Source: Desulfobacterales bacterium
GTDB lineage: Bacteria > Desulfobacterota > Desulfobacteria > Desulfobacterales > SURF-7
DNA: 34,665 nt
NCBI GenBank assembly: GCA_028277765.1
Contig: JANQFQ010000034.1
Coordinates: 1 to 34,665, forward strand
Direction: 5' to 3'
Positions 32,070-34,665 of the stretch are shown in pieces. A program made the position numbers and the translations under genes. A model generated the notes under the pieces. That model was given only the letters and a program-made list of their open reading frames with translations. It had not been told where the DNA came from and made no database searches. Every line of letters begins with the position of its first letter. Position 1 is the stretch's first letter.

Positions 32070-32391
32070 GATATTTTATTATTAACATATTGGTTGCTTA
32101 AATCAAGTTTCTGGCATGTTCATGGGGCATTTTTCCCGTAAAATTAAGCATAAAAAATGGTTTTTAAGCCTGTTTCAGAACAGATACCTGTTTTCATTAG
32201 TATTACTAAAAACTCAACATCTTGATTTTTTTTATTGACATACCGCAATATATTGCGGTATTAAGAGTCTTGTCTTGTAGATGTTGTTTAAATTATTCCC
32301 TTTTTTTAATACTGTCGATTTTCAGTAGATATTTGGGCTGGATTCACTATTCACTAGAAATTTTTTTCTTCTGTACAATTTATCCTGAGAG
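32070..32391. other. Regulatory region upstream of nrdD
   Basis: No gene. AT-rich leader with the promoter and palindrome listed next; the remaining part (about 32270-32380) is T-rich and shows nothing else I can name. Confidence 0.6.
32235..32264 (+). promoter_or_regulatory. nrdD promoter with 20-bp palindromic operator
   Basis: TTGACA (32235-32240), 18 bp, TATTAA (32259-32264). The perfect palindrome TACCGCAATATATTGCGGTA fills 32241-32260. Its centre CAATATATTG equals the centre of the NrdR box, while the outer bases differ. A repressor bound here would block RNA polymerase. Confidence 0.65.
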
Positions 32392-32394
32392 GTG

Positions 32395-34581
32395 ATGCCA
32401 TTGTTCGAAAACATTAAGAAACGTGATGGAAGGGTTGTTGATTTTGATTCATCAAAAATTACAGTAGCCATAGCAAAAGCAGGAGATGCCACAGGAGAAT
32501 TTGATGAAAGGGAAGCACGGAAGCTGACACTGAGGGTTCTGACCCTGGCTCATGAACTAAGACTTGGCAACCTGCCTGAAGTTGAAGAAATTCAGGATAT
32601 TGTAGAGAGGGTACTTCTCGATTCCCCGTATTACAAGACAGCCAAAGCGTATATATTATATAGGGAACAGCATGCCCAGATACGCAACATCACAACAAAG
32701 GCAAATGTAAACCTGGTTGAAAACTATATCACCAAAATGGATTGGAAAATTAAAGAAAACAGCAACATGAGCTTTTCACTGCAGGGGCTCAACAACTATA
32801 TATCATCAGATGTTACAGCCGAATACTGGCTGAATCGCATTTATCCTCCTGAGATAAGGCGAGCACATAAAAACGGAGATGTCCACATACACGATTTAAG
32901 CCTCCTTTCGGTTTATTGTGTGGGATGGGACCTTCAGGATTTATTGCGGCAGGGTTTCAAGGGGGTTGTCGGGAAAGTTGAAAGCGGACCGCCCAGACAT
33001 CTCCGGTCAGCCCTGGGACAGGTGGTAAACTTTTTTTACACCCTGCAGGGAGAAGCAGCCGGTGCTCAGGCCATTTCCAACTTTGACACCCTTCTTGCGC
33101 CGTTTGTCCGTAGTGATGGGCTGACGTATAATGAGGTTAAACAGGCGCTCCAGGAATTTGTGTTTAATATTAATATTCCCACACGGGTAGGTTTTCAGAC
33201 ACCCTTTACAAATATTACGATGGATCTTTACGTGCCGTCGATTTTAAAGGACCATCCTGTGATTGTCGGCGGTGAACTGCTTGATGAGACATATGCTGAT
33301 TTTCAGACTGAAATGGACATGATCAACAAGGCGTTTGCTGAAGTCATGATGGAAGGGGACGCAAAGGGAAGAGTGTTTACGTTTCCCATACCGACCTACA
33401 ATATTACCGAGGATTTTGACTGGGACAACCCGAATCTTGAGACGATCTGGAAAATGACGGGGAAATACGGCATCCCGTATTTTTCAAATTTTGTCAATTC
33501 AGATATGTCTCCTGAAGATGCAAGATCGATGTGCTGCCGTCTTCGCCTTGACAACAGAGAACTCTTAAAACGGGGAGGGGGACTTTTTGGTGCGAATCCG
33601 CTTACAGGATCGATCGGTGTAGTAACGATCAACCTCCCGAGAATCGGGTTTCAGGCAAGAAATGAGGAAGACTTTTTTCAACGGCTTAAAAGATTGATAC
33701 AGATTGCCAAAGACAGTCTCACTATCAAAAGAAAAATCCTTGAAAAATTTACCGAAAGAAACCTCTACCCGTATTCAAGATTCTATTTAAGGGACATTAA
33801 GGAAAACTCCGGCATATACTGGAAAAATCATTTTTCTACCATAGGGATTGTCGGGATGAATGAGGCGTGCTTGAATTTTATCGGGTCTGATATCGGCAGT
33901 GAGGACGGGAGGAGTTTTGCACTTAAAGCTATGAATTTTATGCGGGATATGCTTGCTGAAATACAAGATGAAACAGGAGACATCTTCAATCTTGAAGCAA
34001 CACCCGCGGAAGGGACTGCTTACCGCCTTGCAATGGAGGACAAGAAGAAGTTCCCTGAAATTATATGTGCCAATGAAGCGGATTATCAGGCTGGCGGTGA
34101 TCCGTTCTATACCAACTCGACCCAGCTCCCTGTAAATTATTCAGATGATGTTTTTGAAACCTTGTCTCTTCAGGATGACCTCCAGACAAAATACACTGGT
34201 GGCACGGTTCTTCATATCTTCCTTGGTGAACAGGTAGAAGACATTGGGGCCATAAAAGGGTTTATACGGAAAGTCGCGAACAATTTCCATCTTCCTTATT
34301 TTACTTTGACACCAACATTCAGTGTGTGCCCGTCTCACGGCTATATCAGCGGTAGGCAGGAACAATGTAAGGTCTGTGACAGTGAAACCGAGATTTATTC
34401 CAGGGTTGTTGGTTATTTGCGGCCTGTTAAACAGTGGAACAATGGCAAACAAACAGAATTTTATATGAGGAAAACATTTTGTGTGGGAGAAAAACCGGTT
34501 GATTCGCCTATAAAAGCCGAGGGGGGGACTGAAACCCGGAATATGGGAGAGGGCGCGCAGCAAGCCGGCACGATGTCATAA
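32395..34581 (+). CDS. nrdD: Anaerobic (class III) ribonucleoside-triphosphate reductase
   Basis: Glycyl-radical enzyme making dNTPs from NTPs without oxygen. The ATP-cone (about 1-95) carries KRDGRVVDFDSSKITVAIAK; the barrel follows with TRVGFQTPFTNITMD and the CCRLRLDNRE segment; the C-terminal zinc site is SVCPSHGY...CKVC and the radical site RVVGYLRP (Gly about residue 673). A 35-residue Gly/Glu-rich tail exceeds what I expect for the family. ATG 32395 or TTG 32401 both fit AGAGGTGA; the TTG has better spacing. The activase gene nrdG is not seen in the 84 nt left after the stop. Confidence 0.95.
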   Translation: MPLFENIKKRDGRVVDFDSSKITVAIAKAGDATGEFDEREARKLTLRVLTLAHELRLGNLPEVEEIQDIVERVLLDSPYYKTAKAYILYREQHAQIRNITTKANVNLVENYITKMDWKIKENSNMSFSLQGLNNYISSDVTAEYWLNRIYPPEIRRAHKNGDVHIHDLSLLSVYCVGWDLQDLLRQGFKGVVGKVESGPPRHLRSALGQVVNFFYTLQGEAAGAQAISNFDTLLAPFVRSDGLTYNEVKQALQEFVFNINIPTRVGFQTPFTNITMDLYVPSILKDHPVIVGGELLDETYADFQTEMDMINKAFAEVMMEGDAKGRVFTFPIPTYNITEDFDWDNPNLETIWKMTGKYGIPYFSNFVNSDMSPEDARSMCCRLRLDNRELLKRGGGLFGANPLTGSIGVVTINLPRIGFQARNEEDFFQRLKRLIQIAKDSLTIKRKILEKFTERNLYPYSRFYLRDIKENSGIYWKNHFSTIGIVGMNEACLNFIGSDIGSEDGRSFALKAMNFMRDMLAEIQDETGDIFNLEATPAEGTAYRLAMEDKKKFPEIICANEADYQAGGDPFYTNSTQLPVNYSDDVFETLSLQDDLQTKYTGGTVLHIFLGEQVEDIGAIKGFIRKVANNFHLPYFTLTPTFSVCPSHGYISGRQEQCKVCDSETEIYSRVVGYLRPVKQWNNGKQTEFYMRKTFCVGEKPVDSPIKAEGGTETRNMGEGAQQAGTMS

Positions 34582-34665
34582 AGACTGGCTGAGTCTGTAT
34601 GCCAGACAAGATATCTGCAGTAGAAAAAAGGTGACTGCAATAAACGGAAAACGAGGCACAGGGAT

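Overview
The window looks like a chromosome segment of a Gram-negative anaerobe, most likely a Desulfobacterota (deltaproteobacterial) species of the Desulfobacterales kind. The evidence is a class III (oxygen-sensitive) ribonucleotide reductase, LolA and DsbD (so a periplasm and outer membrane), two PilT-type ATPases, a PilZ protein behind a near-consensus sigma-54 promoter, a long SRP RNA with an Alu domain, and many intergenic palindromes built from 7-9 nt units. The assignment rests on gene content and protein style, not on a search.

Layout. (1) Positions 1 to about 5745 are AT-richer accessory DNA and look like the right end of an integrative element lodged at the 3' end of a tRNA-Glu(CTC) gene (5745-5819, minus strand). 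This part holds a truncated gene at the left edge, a DUF3800 protein, a folded RNA element in front of two small unknown genes, a decayed integrase directly upstream of a full tyrosine integrase, and a KAP-family P-loop ATPase as cargo next to the tRNA. A partial second copy of the tRNA-Glu 5' half lies just beyond (5986-6012). (2) 6.2-14.6 kb is core genome: a small PLDc_N-type membrane protein, an MltB-like transglycosylase, a PHP-family histidinol-phosphatase, radA, rlmE-yebC (overlapping), lolA, two linked unknown genes, and the sigma-54-driven PilZ gene. (3) 14.6-17.7 kb reads leftward: grpE-dnaK and the SRP RNA with its promoter. (4) 17.9-23.4 kb reads rightward: tilS, ftsH, folP, coaX. 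(5) 23.6-28.3 kb reads leftward: an MBL-fold hydrolase, a zinc-ribbon/degenerate-receiver protein, two PilT-like ATPases, and a DivIVA protein. (6) 28.4-34.6 kb: proC, dsbD, a secreted thioredoxin, a small membrane protein on the other strand, and nrdD with a 20-bp palindrome inside its promoter. nrdG is not in the window and would be expected just beyond the right edge.

How it fits together: most genes are housekeeping (repair, rRNA and tRNA modification, chaperones, folate, CoA, proline, disulfide transfer, anaerobic dNTP synthesis). A surface-motility theme comes from the PilT pair, the zinc-ribbon/receiver protein and PilZ. The most unusual signals are (a) at least eight sites, of several sequence families, where intergenic DNA is made of short 7-9 nt units, mostly in large inverted repeats, including a three-copy family that supplies the stop codons of ftsH and folP; and (b) a compact three-way-junction RNA (1403-1471) placed directly in front of a ribosome binding site in the mobile element.
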